The position numbers and the translations under genes were made by a program. A stretch of 64,000 nucleotides of DNA from CBDFKJ01 sp965248805 (GTDB taxonomy: Bacteria > Pseudomonadota > Alphaproteobacteria > UBA6615), in contig CBDFKJ010000008.1 of NCBI GenBank assembly GCA_965248805.1, forward strand, positions 124,001-188,000. Direction: 5' to 3'. The notes under the pieces are model-generated. The model ran no database searches, was not told where the DNA came from, and worked only from the letters and a program-made list of their open reading frames with translations. Positions 43,476-54,700 of the stretch are shown here, piece by piece; position 1 is the stretch's first letter, and each line of letters begins with the position of its first letter.

Positions 43476-44558
43476 ATGGCAACCACCACCGATTCGAGCT
43501 TCAGCGCGGCATCGCGGCCGGCCGAGACGCCCATGTCGGTCGCGTATTGGCTGTTCATTTGTGCGGCCGTTGTGTTTGCGATGGTGGTGGTTGGCGGCAT
43601 CACGCGTCTGACCGGATCGGGACTGTCGATGGTCGAGTGGCGTCCCGTCTACGGCGTCCTGCCGCCGCTCGGCGAGGCCGAATGGCAGCGCATCTTCAAT
43701 CTCTATCAGGCGTTTCCGCAGTATCAGGAACTCAACGCCGGGATGACGCTCGCCGAGTTCAAGGCGATCTTCTGGTGGGAATACATTCACCGCGTGCTGG
43801 GACGTCTCATCGGGGTGGTGTTTTTGCTGCCGTTTGCGTGGTTCGCATTGCGGCGACAAATCACCGGCGCGTTCGCCGGCCGCTTGGCTTTGATCTTCAT
43901 GCTCGGCGGCACTCAGGGGCTCCTGGGCTGGTACATGGTCACGAGCGGCCTCGTCGACGTGCCGTGGGTCAGCCCCTACCGGCTGACCGCGCATCTGGCC
44001 CTGGCGGTGCTGATCTACGGCTGGCTGTTGTGGACGGCGCTGTCTCTCGTTCGCCCGCCGTCTGCCGCCGTGGCCGATGAACGTTTCGTGGGTGTCGTAC
44101 GCCTGGCGCGTCTCGTCGTCGCCGCGGTCACCGTCACCCTGCTGTCGGGCGGCTTCATGGCCGGCAGCGACGCCGGTTGGACCTACAACACCTTCCCACT
44201 GATCGACGGCCATTGGTTCCCGCCCAGCTACTTCGACCAGCAACCGTGGTTCGCCAATCCGTTCGAGAACATCGCCGCCATCCACTTCAATCACCGGTGG
44301 CTGGCGATCGGCACGCTATGTCTGGCGCTTGCGGTCTGGTGGCGCAGCCGGTGGCTTGTGCTGGCGCCGTCGACGCGGCGATTGGCCAACTGGCAGGCGC
44401 TTGTGGCGTGCGCGCAAGTGGCGTTAGGCGTCACGACGCTGCTTCTCGTGGTGCCGACGGCCCTCGCAGTGCTGCATCAAGCGACTGCATTGGCGTTGCT
44501 TACGGTCGCATTGATGCTGGTTTATGACTTCTCGGATGCCCGACAATCGCCACATTAG
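43476..44558 (+). CDS. ctaA: Heme A synthase (COX15/CtaA)
   Basis: A 360-residue membrane protein with eight predicted helices that converts heme O to heme A for cytochrome c oxidase. VVVGGITRLTGSGLSMVEWRPVYGVLPPL is the N-terminal helix and loop, WWEYIHRVLGRLIGV carries a heme-ligand His, and FENIAAIHFNHRWLAIGTL and TALAVLHQATALALLTVAL give further conserved His residues. ATG at 43476 gives MATTTDSSF. It starts 17 bases after the reductase gene. Confidence 0.95.
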   Translation: MATTTDSSFSAASRPAETPMSVAYWLFICAAVVFAMVVVGGITRLTGSGLSMVEWRPVYGVLPPLGEAEWQRIFNLYQAFPQYQELNAGMTLAEFKAIFWWEYIHRVLGRLIGVVFLLPFAWFALRRQITGAFAGRLALIFMLGGTQGLLGWYMVTSGLVDVPWVSPYRLTAHLALAVLIYGWLLWTALSLVRPPSAAVADERFVGVVRLARLVVAAVTVTLLSGGFMAGSDAGWTYNTFPLIDGHWFPPSYFDQQPWFANPFENIAAIHFNHRWLAIGTLCLALAVWWRSRWLVLAPSTRRLANWQALVACAQVALGVTTLLLVVPTALAVLHQATALALLTVALMLVYDFSDARQSPH

Positions 44559-44577
44559 GCGTCAATGATGGCCGCTC

Positions 44578-44868
44578 ATGAAACAATTGAGCGCACTTAC
44601 CAGAGTCGCGTTCGCCTGGGCGCTGATGGCCGCGACCCCGGCCGGCGCCGACGAGCGGCCGCTGCGGCCGGAAGAGCCCATCGAACGGGCGGAAGATATC
44701 CTGCGTCAGGCCACCGAAGCGCTGTTGCAAACACTGCACGGCATCGTCGCCGCGATCCCGCAATATGAGGCGCCGGTGATCGACGAAAACGGCGATATCA
44801 TCATCCGGCGCAAGCGCCCGCCCGACGTGCAGCCGCCGCCCGACCCGGACGAGGTTATCCGCCTCTGA
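44578..44868 (+). CDS. Small secreted protein of unknown function
   Basis: A 96-residue protein with a signal peptide (MKQLSALTRVAFAWALMAAT, probable cleavage after PAGA). The mature part is acidic at first (DERPLRPEEPIERAEDILRQ), then AIPQYEAPVIDENGDIIIRRKRPP and a proline-rich tail. A probable amphipathic helix covers ERAEDILRQATEALLQTLHGI. No domain assigned. It follows ctaA by 19 bases and ends four bases before the convergent znuB. Confidence 0.7.
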   Translation: MKQLSALTRVAFAWALMAATPAGADERPLRPEEPIERAEDILRQATEALLQTLHGIVAAIPQYEAPVIDENGDIIIRRKRPPDVQPPPDPDEVIRL

Positions 44869-44871
44869 CGC

Positions 44872-45655
44872 TCAAGCGCCTGTGCGACGAGGGACGGCCA
44901 GCGACGCCGCGAACAGCACCGCGGCGGCGAGCACGATCGACGGTCCCGAGGGCGTGTCCCACCGCCACGATCCGGCCAGGCCGCCAACCACCGCGGCTGC
45001 GCCGATCAGCGCCGCCAGCAGCGCCATCTGCTCGGGTGTGGCCGCGAACCGGCGCGCGGCGGCAGCGGGGATGATCAAGAGCGAGGTGATCAACAGAATT
45101 CCGACAACGTTCAGCGCCACCGCGATCACCAGCGCGATCAACAGCATGAACACCAGGTGCACGCGCACCGCGTTGACGCCTTCGACACGCGCCAGGTCTT
45201 CGCTGACCGTGATCGACAACAACGGCCGCCAGATCGCCAACAGCAGCGCCAGCGCGAGCGCGCCGCCGCCGTAGATCCACAAGAGATCGGTCGTGCGCAC
45301 GGCCAGAATATCGCCGAACAGATAAGACAGCAGGTCGACACGCACCGTTTCGAGCAAGGCCAGCACCACTAGGCCGAGGCTGAGCGAGCTGTGCGCCAGC
45401 AGGCCGAGCAGAGTGTCGCTGGCCAGCATGCGTTGCTGCTGCAGCAACACCAGCACCGCCGCCAACCCGGCGCACACCAAAACGATGGCGAGGTTGACGC
45501 TGATCCCCGCGACCACGCCGAGCGCGACGCCGAGCAACGCCGCATGCGCCAGTGTGTCGCCGAAGTAAGCCATGCGCCGCCACACCACGAACGTGCCCAA
45601 GGGACCGGCGATGGCGGCAACACCGATGCCGGCAATCCCGGCGCGCAGCAGGAAA

Positions 45656-45663
<8 letters not shown>
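44872..45663 (-). CDS. znuB: Zinc ABC transporter permease ZnuB
   Basis: A 263-residue ABC-3 family membrane protein with about eight helices. GIAGIGVAAIAGPLGTFVVWRRMAYFGDTLAHAALLGVALG holds the conserved WRRMAYFGDTLAHA segment, and VVGILLITSLLIIPAAAARR the LLIIPAA loop that contacts the ATPase. Start at 45663 (MDDFLLRAG) overlaps the znuC stop by eight bases. It pairs with the ATPase upstream; substrate assignment as zinc rests on family similarity and the His-rich ZnuC tail. Confidence 0.92.
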
Positions 45664-46450
<787 letters not shown>

Positions 46451-46460
46451 CGCCGAGGCG

Positions 46461-47177
46461 TCACCTGCGCACCTCCAAGGCGAGATAGTCGGGCGGTGGC
46501 TTAAGATGGTGGCGCGCGAATGCGTAGGCACGGCCGCGCACGGTAACAACCACTTGGTAGCCACGCGGGAACAGCGACTCGATGGCGTCGTCGCGAACGT
46601 CGAGGCCGCCGGTGTAGGCGCCGAAGGACGGCAGGATCACGCGGCGGCCATCGGTAACGAAGCAGCGCGCACTGACCCGCCGCGCGCGCAACCGAACGCG
46701 CGCCTTGGGATGGTAGTGCCCCGACACCTCGCCGCTGATCATGCCGTCGGTCGCGGCCTCGTGGCGGAAGCACAGCGGGCCGAGCCGCAACTCGCCCATG
46801 ACGCGACCGCCCATCGCCGCTGGCGGGCTCGGGTCGTGGTTGCCGGCGATCCAGATCCAGTCGCTGCTCTCGACCAGGCGCGCCAAGCGGGCGCAATCCG
46901 TCCGGTCCAGGCGCTGTTCGGCTTCGCCGTCATGGAAGCTGTCGCCGAGACACACGACCATGCGCGGCCTGTGCGTTCGCACCAGGGCCGCCAATCGCTC
47001 CAGCGTCGCCCTTGTGTCGTAGGGCGGCACCAACGCGCCGCCACGCGCCGCCAGCGCCGACCCCTTTTCCAAGTGCAGATCCGCGACCGCGAGTACGCCG
47101 GCCTCCGGCCACAGCAGCGCCCCAGATGGGTCGGCCAGCATCCGCGCGCCGGCCACGGAAACCGCGACCGGACTCAC
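46461..47177 (-). CDS. pdeM: Ligase-associated DNA damage response endonuclease PdeM
   Basis: A 238-residue metallophosphoesterase. VLAVADLHLEKGSALAARGG, VVCLGDSFHDGEAEQRL, WIAGNHDPSPP and SGEVSGHYHPKARVRLRARR supply the metal-binding Asp, His and Asn residues. The GTG at 47175-47177 overlaps the lhr stop by GTGA, indicating translational coupling. In many bacteria pdeM and lhr sit beside an exonuclease and an ATP-dependent DNA ligase; those two are absent here. Confidence 0.92.
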   Translation of the reverse strand: MSPVAVSVAGARMLADPSGALLWPEAGVLAVADLHLEKGSALAARGGALVPPYDTRATLERLAALVRTHRPRMVVCLGDSFHDGEAEQRLDRTDCARLARLVESSDWIWIAGNHDPSPPAAMGGRVMGELRLGPLCFRHEAATDGMISGEVSGHYHPKARVRLRARRVSARCFVTDGRRVILPSFGAYTGGLDVRDDAIESLFPRGYQVVVTVRGRAYAFARHHLKPPPDYLALEVRR

Positions 47178-49660
47178 AGCTCCATCGCCATCGTACCGGG
47201 CGCGTCCATGGCTTCGGCGATCAGCGTATCGGCGCGTTCGGCCATCAGATCGTCGATCGCCGCGCCGAACACGCTTTCCTTGCCGATCTCCAGCAGCACC
47301 GGCACCGCCAGCGGGGAGATGCGGTCCAATCGGCGATGGCGAATGCACCCGCGCACCCGTGCCAGCATGTCGGCGACGCGGCGCACGTCGGTCAATCCGG
47401 CGCCGGCGTCGGCACGGGTCGCGCGCAGCAGCACATGGTTCGGCTCGTGAGTTCGCAACACGTCATAAATCAAATCCGAATTGAAGGTGACCTGTCGCCG
47501 CGTCATCTCCTGTCCCGGATGGCGGCGCTCGATCAGCCCGGCGATGACCGCGACGTTGCGGAACGTGCGTTTGAGCATGCTCGACTCGGCCATCCAGGAT
47601 TCCAAATCGTCGCCCAGCATGTCTTCGCTGAGCAACGCCGCAACATCTTTCGGCTCGTACAGACTCCACGTTGCCAGCACATAGTCGGTGGCGACGAATC
47701 CCAGCGGGCCGATGCCGGCGCGTTCCATGCGCTGCGTCAGCAGCATGCCCAGCGTCTGATGCGCGTTACGGCCCTCGAAGCAATAGGCCACCAGGTAGTG
47801 TTTGGGGCCGCGCGGAAAGGTCTCGATCAACAAGCCGGCCGGATCGGGCAAATGCGAGCGCCAACGCTGCAGTTCGAGCCATTCCTGCACGTCGCCCGGC
47901 AAGGTTTTCCACGACTTGCCGTCCGCCAGAATGCCGCGCACGCGGTCGGCGAGATGGGTGGACAGCGGCAGCCGGCCACCGGCATAGGCTGGCACCATCG
48001 GAGCGTCCCCCGTCGCCGGCGTTGTCTCGACCGTGGTCTCGCGCACCCGCTCGAAGCGCAGCAACTGCCCCGCGAAAATGAAGGTGTCGCCCGGCACCAG
48101 CCCCTGGACGAAATTCTCCTCCACCTCGCCCAGGATGCGTCCGCGCTTCAGGCGTACGCGCAGCGTTGGCTGCTCGACGATCGTGCCTACATTGAGGCGA
48201 TAGCGCCGCGTCATCGCGGGCGAGGCGATGCGGTAGAGGTCGCCGGTCTTGGAAAGCCGCCGATAGCGGTCGTAGCTGCCGAGCGCGTAGCCGCCGGTGG
48301 CGACGAAGGCGAGCACCTCGTCGAAATCGAAGCGGCTGAGCGCTGCATAGGGAGCCGCCTTGCGAACCTCCTCGTACAAGTCGTCGGCGGTGAACGGCGC
48401 CGCGCACGCCATGCCCATGATGTGCTGGGCGAGCACGTCAAGCCCGCCCGGCCGCGCCACCGGCCCGTCCAGGCTGTGTGCGGCGATGGCGTCGAGCGCG
48501 GCGCGGCACTCCAGGAACTCGAAACGGTTGGCCGGCACCAGGACCGCCCGGCTGGGCCGGTCGAGGCGGTGGTTGGAGCGGCCGATGCGCTGCAGCAGGC
48601 GCGACACACCCTTGGGCGCACCGACCTGCACCACCAGATCTACCGCGCCCCAGTCGACGCCGAGATCCAGCGACGACGTTGCCACGACCGCACGCAGCGT
48701 GCCGCGCACCATCGCCGCCTCGACCTTGCGGCGTTGTTCGGGCGACAGACTGCCGTGATGCAGGGCGATGGCGAGATTGTCGTCGTTCACATGCCACAGC
48801 TCTTGAAAGATGATCTCGGCCTGAGCGCGCGTGTTGACGAACACCAGTGTGGTGGCGGCGTCGCGGATCAGCTGGTAGATCGCCGGCACCGCATGCACGG
48901 CCATTTGTCCGGACCAGGGAATGCGCGCGTGCGGCGTCAGGATCGACACGTCGGGATCGGGCCCGCGCCCACCGTCGACGCGGCGCGCCGCAGCGGTCGG
49001 CGACAGCCAGAACGCCAGCCGGTCCGGGTCGGCGATAGTGGCGCTGAGGCCGACGCGGCGGCAACCCGGCGCCAGCCGCCGCAACCGGGCCAGCCCCAAC
49101 TGCAGCAGGTCGCCGCGCTTGCTGCACTCCAACTCGTGCAACTCGTCGACGATGACGCAGCGCAGGTCGGCGAATATGCGCCCGGCATCGGCGTAGGACA
49201 GCAGCAGCGCCAGGCTCTCCGGTGTCGTCATGAGAAAATGCGGCGGGTTTCGGCGCTGACGTTGGCGCTTGCCGGCCGGCGTGTCGCCGGTGCGGGTCTC
49301 CGCCGTCAGCGGCAGGCCCATTTCGGCGATCGGCTGCTCAAGATTGCGATGGATGTCGACGGCCAGCGCCTTCAACGGCGAGACATAGAGCGTATGCAGA
49401 CCGGTGCGCTCGCCGGCGGCAATGCGCCCGGCAAGATCGATCAAGCTGGGCAGAAATCCGGCCAGCGTCTTACCGCCGCCCGTAGGCGCGATCAACAGCG
49501 CCGACTCGCCGCGCCTCGCCGCCTCCAGCATTTCGAGCTGATGCGGGTGCGGCTGCCAGCCGCGGGCGGCGAACCAACCGGCGACCGGGCCGGGCAGACG
49601 AGCCGGCCACACCGGTCGCTCCGGCCGCGCCGGTTGCGGCCTAGGTGCGATGGCGGGCAT
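47174..49660 (-). CDS. Ligase-associated DNA damage response DEXH box helicase (Lhr-type)
   Basis: An 828-residue SF2 helicase. LLIAPTGGGKTLAGFLPSL (Walker A), LYVSPLKALAVDI, TTPESLALLLS, CVIVDELHEL (DELH), GLSATIADPDRLAFWL and ATSSLDLGVDWGAVDLVVQVGAPKGVSRLLQRIGRSNHR are the motor motifs; the last segment is the Lhr-core signature. The C-terminal domain includes TFIFAGQLLRFERVRETTVE. Start 49660 overlaps the psuG end by 20 bases. It is coupled to pdeM. Confidence 0.94.
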   Translation of the reverse strand: MPAIAPRPQPARPERPVWPARLPGPVAGWFAARGWQPHPHQLEMLEAARRGESALLIAPTGGGKTLAGFLPSLIDLAGRIAAGERTGLHTLYVSPLKALAVDIHRNLEQPIAEMGLPLTAETRTGDTPAGKRQRQRRNPPHFLMTTPESLALLLSYADAGRIFADLRCVIVDELHELECSKRGDLLQLGLARLRRLAPGCRRVGLSATIADPDRLAFWLSPTAAARRVDGGRGPDPDVSILTPHARIPWSGQMAVHAVPAIYQLIRDAATTLVFVNTRAQAEIIFQELWHVNDDNLAIALHHGSLSPEQRRKVEAAMVRGTLRAVVATSSLDLGVDWGAVDLVVQVGAPKGVSRLLQRIGRSNHRLDRPSRAVLVPANRFEFLECRAALDAIAAHSLDGPVARPGGLDVLAQHIMGMACAAPFTADDLYEEVRKAAPYAALSRFDFDEVLAFVATGGYALGSYDRYRRLSKTGDLYRIASPAMTRRYRLNVGTIVEQPTLRVRLKRGRILGEVEENFVQGLVPGDTFIFAGQLLRFERVRETTVETTPATGDAPMVPAYAGGRLPLSTHLADRVRGILADGKSWKTLPGDVQEWLELQRWRSHLPDPAGLLIETFPRGPKHYLVAYCFEGRNAHQTLGMLLTQRMERAGIGPLGFVATDYVLATWSLYEPKDVAALLSEDMLGDDLESWMAESSMLKRTFRNVAVIAGLIERRHPGQEMTRRQVTFNSDLIYDVLRTHEPNHVLLRATRADAGAGLTDVRRVADMLARVRGCIRHRRLDRISPLAVPVLLEIGKESVFGAAIDDLMAERADTLIAEAMDAPGTMAMEL

Positions 49661-50567
49661 CGGCGACGGCGATCTGGGCGGCGACGCAGGCATTGTTCTG
49701 CAACAGGGCGATGTTGGCCTCACGGGTGCGTCCGTCGCTGAGTCGCGCCAGCTGATCAAGCAGAAACGGCGTCACCGCGGCGCCGGTCACAGATTCGGCG
49801 CTCAGGGCCGCCATGGCCTGCTCGAGCCACCGCTCATGCGTGACCGGATCGACCGCCGCGGCCGCCGGCACCGGATTGGCAAAGATGATGCCGCCGTTGC
49901 CGGCGACAGCCCACTGCGCGCGCATGACCTGGGCGGCCGCGTCGGCACTGTCGACCCGGTGCGCCAGCCGAAGGCCGCTGCTGCGTGTGTAAAAGGCCGG
50001 AAGGGCGTCGACGCCATAACCGATGACAGGCACGGAGTGGGATTCCAACACTTCCATTGTACGCGGCAGATCTAGGATCGCCTTGGCTCCTGAACAGACA
50101 ACCGCCACCGGCGCGCGTGCGAGTTCGACCAAGTCGGCGGAGATATCCAGACTTTGTTCGCCGCCCCTATGCACGCCACCGATGCCCCCGGTTGCCAGCA
50201 CGCGGATGCCGGCCAGCGATGCACACACTAGGGTCGAGGCGACCGTCGTGGCACCATGTTCGCCACTAGCCAAAAGGGCCGCCAGATCGCGGCGGCTCGC
50301 CTTGCTCACGTTGCCATCCTTCGCGAAGGCGTTGATCTCGGTGACCGTTAGGCCGATGCGTATCGCGCCGTCGATCACCCCGGTGGTCGCCGGCGTCGCG
50401 CCCTCGCTGCGCACCGCGTCTTCCATCGCCAGCGCCGTCTCGACGTTGTGCGGATAGGGTAAGCCCTGAGCGATCAGACTGGATTCCAACGCCACCACCG
50501 GCGCGGCATCGGCGAGTGCCGACGCCACCTCGGCCCGCACGTCCACATAGTCGCTGGCAACGGCCAT
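49641..50567 (-). CDS. psuG: Pseudouridine-5'-phosphate glycosidase
   Basis: A 308-residue enzyme that cleaves pseudouridine-5'-phosphate to ribose-5-phosphate and uracil. VVALESSLIAQGLPYPHNVETAL, TGVIDGAIRIGLT, ASTLVCASLAGIRVLATGGIGGVHRGGEQSLDISADL and VICSGAKAI-like CSGAKAILDLPRTMEVLESHSVPVIGYG are family motifs. Start at 50567 (MAVASDYVD) is chosen over 50690. It follows the kinase by 14 bases on the same strand, so both steps of pseudouridine catabolism are here. Confidence 0.94.
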   Translation of the reverse strand: MAVASDYVDVRAEVASALADAAPVVALESSLIAQGLPYPHNVETALAMEDAVRSEGATPATTGVIDGAIRIGLTVTEINAFAKDGNVSKASRRDLAALLASGEHGATTVASTLVCASLAGIRVLATGGIGGVHRGGEQSLDISADLVELARAPVAVVCSGAKAILDLPRTMEVLESHSVPVIGYGVDALPAFYTRSSGLRLAHRVDSADAAAQVMRAQWAVAGNGGIIFANPVPAAAAVDPVTHERWLEQAMAALSAESVTGAAVTPFLLDQLARLSDGRTREANIALLQNNACVAAQIAVADARHRT

Positions 50568-50581
50568 GATCGCGCGCTCCG

Positions 50582-51514
50582 TCAAGCCACCAACTGCGCC
50601 AAGCGCGCAGCGGACAGCGTCGATGGCACAGCCTCGGTACTGGCCACGGCCAGGCTCGCGGCCGCGAGGCCGTGTTCTAAGGCCGCGCACGGATTGCCCA
50701 TCAACAACGCGTGCACGTACCCCGCCATCAGGGCGTCGCCGGCGCCGGTCACGGTGCGTACCTCGGCCGCTATCGCAGGCAAGGCGCGGGTGCCGTGGGC
50801 CTCGACCTGCACGGCCCCACCGTCACCCAGCGAGATCACCACCCGACCCACGCCCAGCGCACACAATTTCCGCCCCGCCGACACTGCGTGCTCGGCGGAG
50901 TCGACGCGTCCTTCGGTCAGGGCCGCCGCCTCCGCCCCGGCGGCGAACAACACGTCGATGGCATCGAGGATGGGCGTCAGGCGCGGCGCCTTGGCGGCGG
51001 AGACCGCGTTGGCAATAACCATGGTCGACTGGGTTCGGGAGTTCGCTAAGGTGGTGAGCGCGTCCGATGACACATTGGCCTCGATCATCCACAATCCGAA
51101 ATCCAGCAATGACGGAGCGACACGCGCGGCCCAGCCGCCGTCGTAGACGTCATAGATCTCCATGTCGGCGAGCCCTATCACCAACTCGCCATCGCCGGCC
51201 AGCACGGCCGTGTAGGACGCGGTGCGGTGGTCGGGCACGCTCAACACCGCGCTGACATCGACGCCCACGGTGCGCATTGCGTCCAGCAGCGCATCGCCGT
51301 TCGCGTCGGCGCCCACAACGGACACCAGTTCCGTTACGTGGCCAAGCCGGGTCATCGATTCCGCGAGGTTGCCGGCGACGCCGCCACGCGCACGTGTCAT
51401 GGTGACGGGGTTCGAGCTTGCCAACCGCGCCGCGCCGGCAATGCGGGCAGTGTGGTCCCAATGGGCACCCCCGACGCACGCGATACGGCCGTTGCGCACC
51501 TTGGCCGGGCTCAT
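50582..51514 (-). CDS. psuK: Pseudouridine kinase (PfkB family)
   Basis: A 310-residue PfkB-family sugar kinase. RIACVGGAHWDHTARIAG, RARGGVAGNLAESMTRLGHV (first signature) and VRTVTGAGDALMAGYVHALL (second signature, GAGD anion hole) are intact. Assignment as pseudouridine kinase rests on its adjacency to psuG. Two ATGs, 51532 and 51514, are possible starts. The 228-base region up to ppc holds no gene and is likely to contain divergent promoters for psuK and ppc. Confidence 0.9.
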   Translation of the reverse strand: MSPAKVRNGRIACVGGAHWDHTARIAGAARLASSNPVTMTRARGGVAGNLAESMTRLGHVTELVSVVGADANGDALLDAMRTVGVDVSAVLSVPDHRTASYTAVLAGDGELVIGLADMEIYDVYDGGWAARVAPSLLDFGLWMIEANVSSDALTTLANSRTQSTMVIANAVSAAKAPRLTPILDAIDVLFAAGAEAAALTEGRVDSAEHAVSAGRKLCALGVGRVVISLGDGGAVQVEAHGTRALPAIAAEVRTVTGAGDALMAGYVHALLMGNPCAALEHGLAAASLAVASTEAVPSTLSAARLAQLVA

Positions 51515-51742
51515 GGCATAGTGAGGTGACATGGCGACGCGGGCCTGCTGCGCTCGATCCGCGATGTGGGGGTTCGAATTGCGATCATGCTCGAATGTGC
51601 GATGCGCCCGTTGGGTCCAGGAGCGTAACCGAGCGCCGCCGCGATGGCGAGCCGGCCCTAGACCTAAGCGGTTTCCACCTCCGGCGACCTTCGCTACAAC
51701 GACCCTGTCTGGGGGCCGGACGCGTACGCCAAAGGAAAAAAC

Positions 51743-54700
51743 ATGCCGAGCAGCGGCTCTCGCCTGCCGATGCCTGCGTCGTCGTCGGCAGCGCGGGACG
51801 ACGCCGTGCGCCGAGCCTGCGCCGCCGTGCTTGATGGTGGCAAACCGCTCCTGCCGGCCGACGTCACGTGCCTCGCTGCGGCGGGCGAAGGCGCGGACCA
51901 CGCCGCGCTCGATGCCGATTTGCGCGCGACTCTGGCCGACCTGCACGAGCTGGCGGGCCGCGATCCGTTCTCCAATCCGATCCAACTCTTGGCGCTCGAA
52001 ATCAACCGCCGCATCGACCGCAAGAGCCTCACTTTTGGCCAACTCGAGCAGTTGATCCAGAGACTGACGGTCGAGGCCTTCGGCTTCACCGCCGCACGCC
52101 TGGGCCGGCGCCTGGGCGAATGTGATCCGCAAGCCAACCTGGCGCAGGTGCACGCGTGCATCGAATCCCTGGCGACGGACGGCAAGCCCGTCGATTTCGC
52201 GACATTTGCCAAGCGCGTGGAGCGCGCCGCCTTTGGGGTCGTGTTCACCGCACACCCTACATTCTCCCTGGCCGCGCCGTTGATGCGGCTCCAGGCGCAG
52301 ATGGCCACCGATCGCGACATGGATGGCGCGGCGTTGGACGACACCGGACGTGAGACATTGCTATGTCAAGCTGCCGCAACGCAACACAGGCCGGAGCGCG
52401 AGCTGAATCTCGACACCGAACACGCCCAATCGATGGAGGCGATTGCCAATCTGCAGGCCGCCCTGCGCCAAATGTACGGTGTCGTGCTCGCGGTTGCCCG
52501 CGCGCGCTATCCCGAGGATTGGACCCGCCTGACGCCGCGCCTGATAACCGTCGCGAGCTGGGTTGGTTATGATCTTGACGGCCGTGCCGACATCACATGG
52601 TCCGATACGCTGCACAAGCGCATCGTCCTGCAGCGGCGCCAGTTGCAGCACTACCGTGACGAAATCAACCGGCTGCTGCAGTCGCTCGGCGCGGCCGCGG
52701 AAGCGGAACCGCTGCGCCACATTCTGGAACTGCTGGAATCACGCTTCGATGGCGCGCTCGTCATTGCCGAAGCCGATGCCGCGGTGTTCGCACCGGTCGC
52801 GGCGGGTGCGGCTGACTGGCTCGACATCCTCGGCCAGCGGGCGCAGCGGATGTTTGCCGACCGCGACCGCCGATTGCTCGACTCGCAACCGTTGACCGAG
52901 CTGCTCACGCGCGCCATCGAGTGTGCGCACACGCTCGACGACGGGCCCGTTCTCATCGGACTGGTGATCCTGCGCGCCGAACTGGCGAACTACGGATTCA
53001 GCATGGCGCACACCCACGTGCGGCTGAACTCCACGCAACTCCACAACGCCATCCGCAGACAGATCGGCATGGAAGAAGCGCCGGACGAACCAAGCCACCG
53101 GCGATCCTACATGGCGGCGATCGCGGCCATGATCGACGGCGTCACCCCGGTCAGCATCAATTTCGGCTCGGTGCACGCGGAGCGGGCGTCGGCCAAGCGT
53201 CTGTTCATGATCATCGCCCAGATCCTGAAATACGTCGACGCGACGACGCCCGTGCGTTTTCTCATCGCCGAGACCGAATCGCCGTTCACGCTGCTGACCG
53301 CGCTTTATTTCGCCAAGTTGTTCGGCGTCGCGGAAAAAACCGAAATATCGCCGCTGTTCGAGACCCGGCGGGCACTTGAGCGCGGCCCGAAGGTCATCGA
53401 GGAAGCGTTACAGAACCGCCATTTCCGCGACTATGTCCGGGAGCATGGGCGGCTTTGCATTCAGACCGGCTACTCCGATACCGGCCGCTATCTCGGCCAG
53501 ACCGTTGCGGCCGCGGGCATCGAGCGCATGCGCCTGCGCATCGGTGAGATCTTGGCCGAGCACGATCTGGGCGAATGCGAATTGCTGGTGTTCGACACCC
53601 ACGGCGAATCGGTCGGCCGCGGCGCGCATCCCGGCGGCCTGGTCGAGCGTCTGCGCTACCTGGCGCCGGCGGCGAGCCGTGCTCAACTGGCGCGCGCCGA
53701 CATCGCGGTCAAGCAGGAGACCAGCTTCCAGGGAGGCGACGGCTACCTGTGTTTCTTCACCCCCGCGGCGGCGCTGGCGACAGCGACGCGGATCGTGGAG
53801 TTCGCGTGCAGCGATCCCCACGAGGACAACGACCCGTTCTATCGCGCCGCGGACTACGAGTACGTCACCGAGTTCTTCACCATGATCCAGTTCTTCAACG
53901 AGCGCGTCATGGTCGATCCGAACTACGCGGCATTGCTCGGTTCGTTCGGGGTCAACTTTCTCTACCCGACCGGAAGCCGCTCGCTGCGGCGGCAGCATGA
54001 AGGCGGCGCCCGCGTCGATCTGGCCAGTCCGCGTCAATTGCGGGCGATCCCGCACAACGCCATCCTGCAGCAACTTGGCTATCTGGCCACGACCATCGGC
54101 GGTGCCGGTCAGGCGATCGCACGCAACCCCGACGCGTTTCGCGACTTGTTCGCCGCGTCGCCACGCTTCCGCCGGCTCTGCGGCGTGATCCTGTGGTCAC
54201 TGGCGCACAGCGACCTGGACGTGCTGAAGGCTTACATCGATTGCCTCGATCCCGAGCTGTGGTTGTTGTGGGCCACCAACGAGCACGAGCGGTCACTGTT
54301 CGACGAGCGCCGCCGCGTGGCGGCGTACATGAAAACCGCAGGCCATCACGACAACCTGAAATCGATCTTTCAGGTGTTCCAGACTGACACGCTGGAACTG
54401 CGCCGCCAAGTCGAAGAGTTGAGCGCCAATGATGACGCGGCGCGCGACGCGATGGTCGGCATGCCGGAGGACGTGCGCGTCAATCTGCAGCTTTTGCACG
54501 CGCTGCGTGTGGCGCTGATGCAGCGCATCTACCTCTTGTCCACGCACATTCCAGACTTCAGCGACGGTCACGAAATCACGTTGGACGAGATGCATGCACA
54601 GATTGTGCATCTCGATATTCCCGGCACGATCGCGGCGCTGGACGAGATCTTCCCGCGCACGGATACCACGGGCAGCGGTGCGGATTTCGGCGAATCGGCG

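Noticed and set aside
47012..49741. Plus-strand open reading of about 909 codons
   Set aside because: It is antisense to the Lhr-type helicase, which has all helicase motifs; the plus reading has no recognisable domain.
51560..51600. GGTTCGAATT, resembling a tRNA T-arm
   Set aside because: No acceptor, D or anticodon stems can be formed around it.
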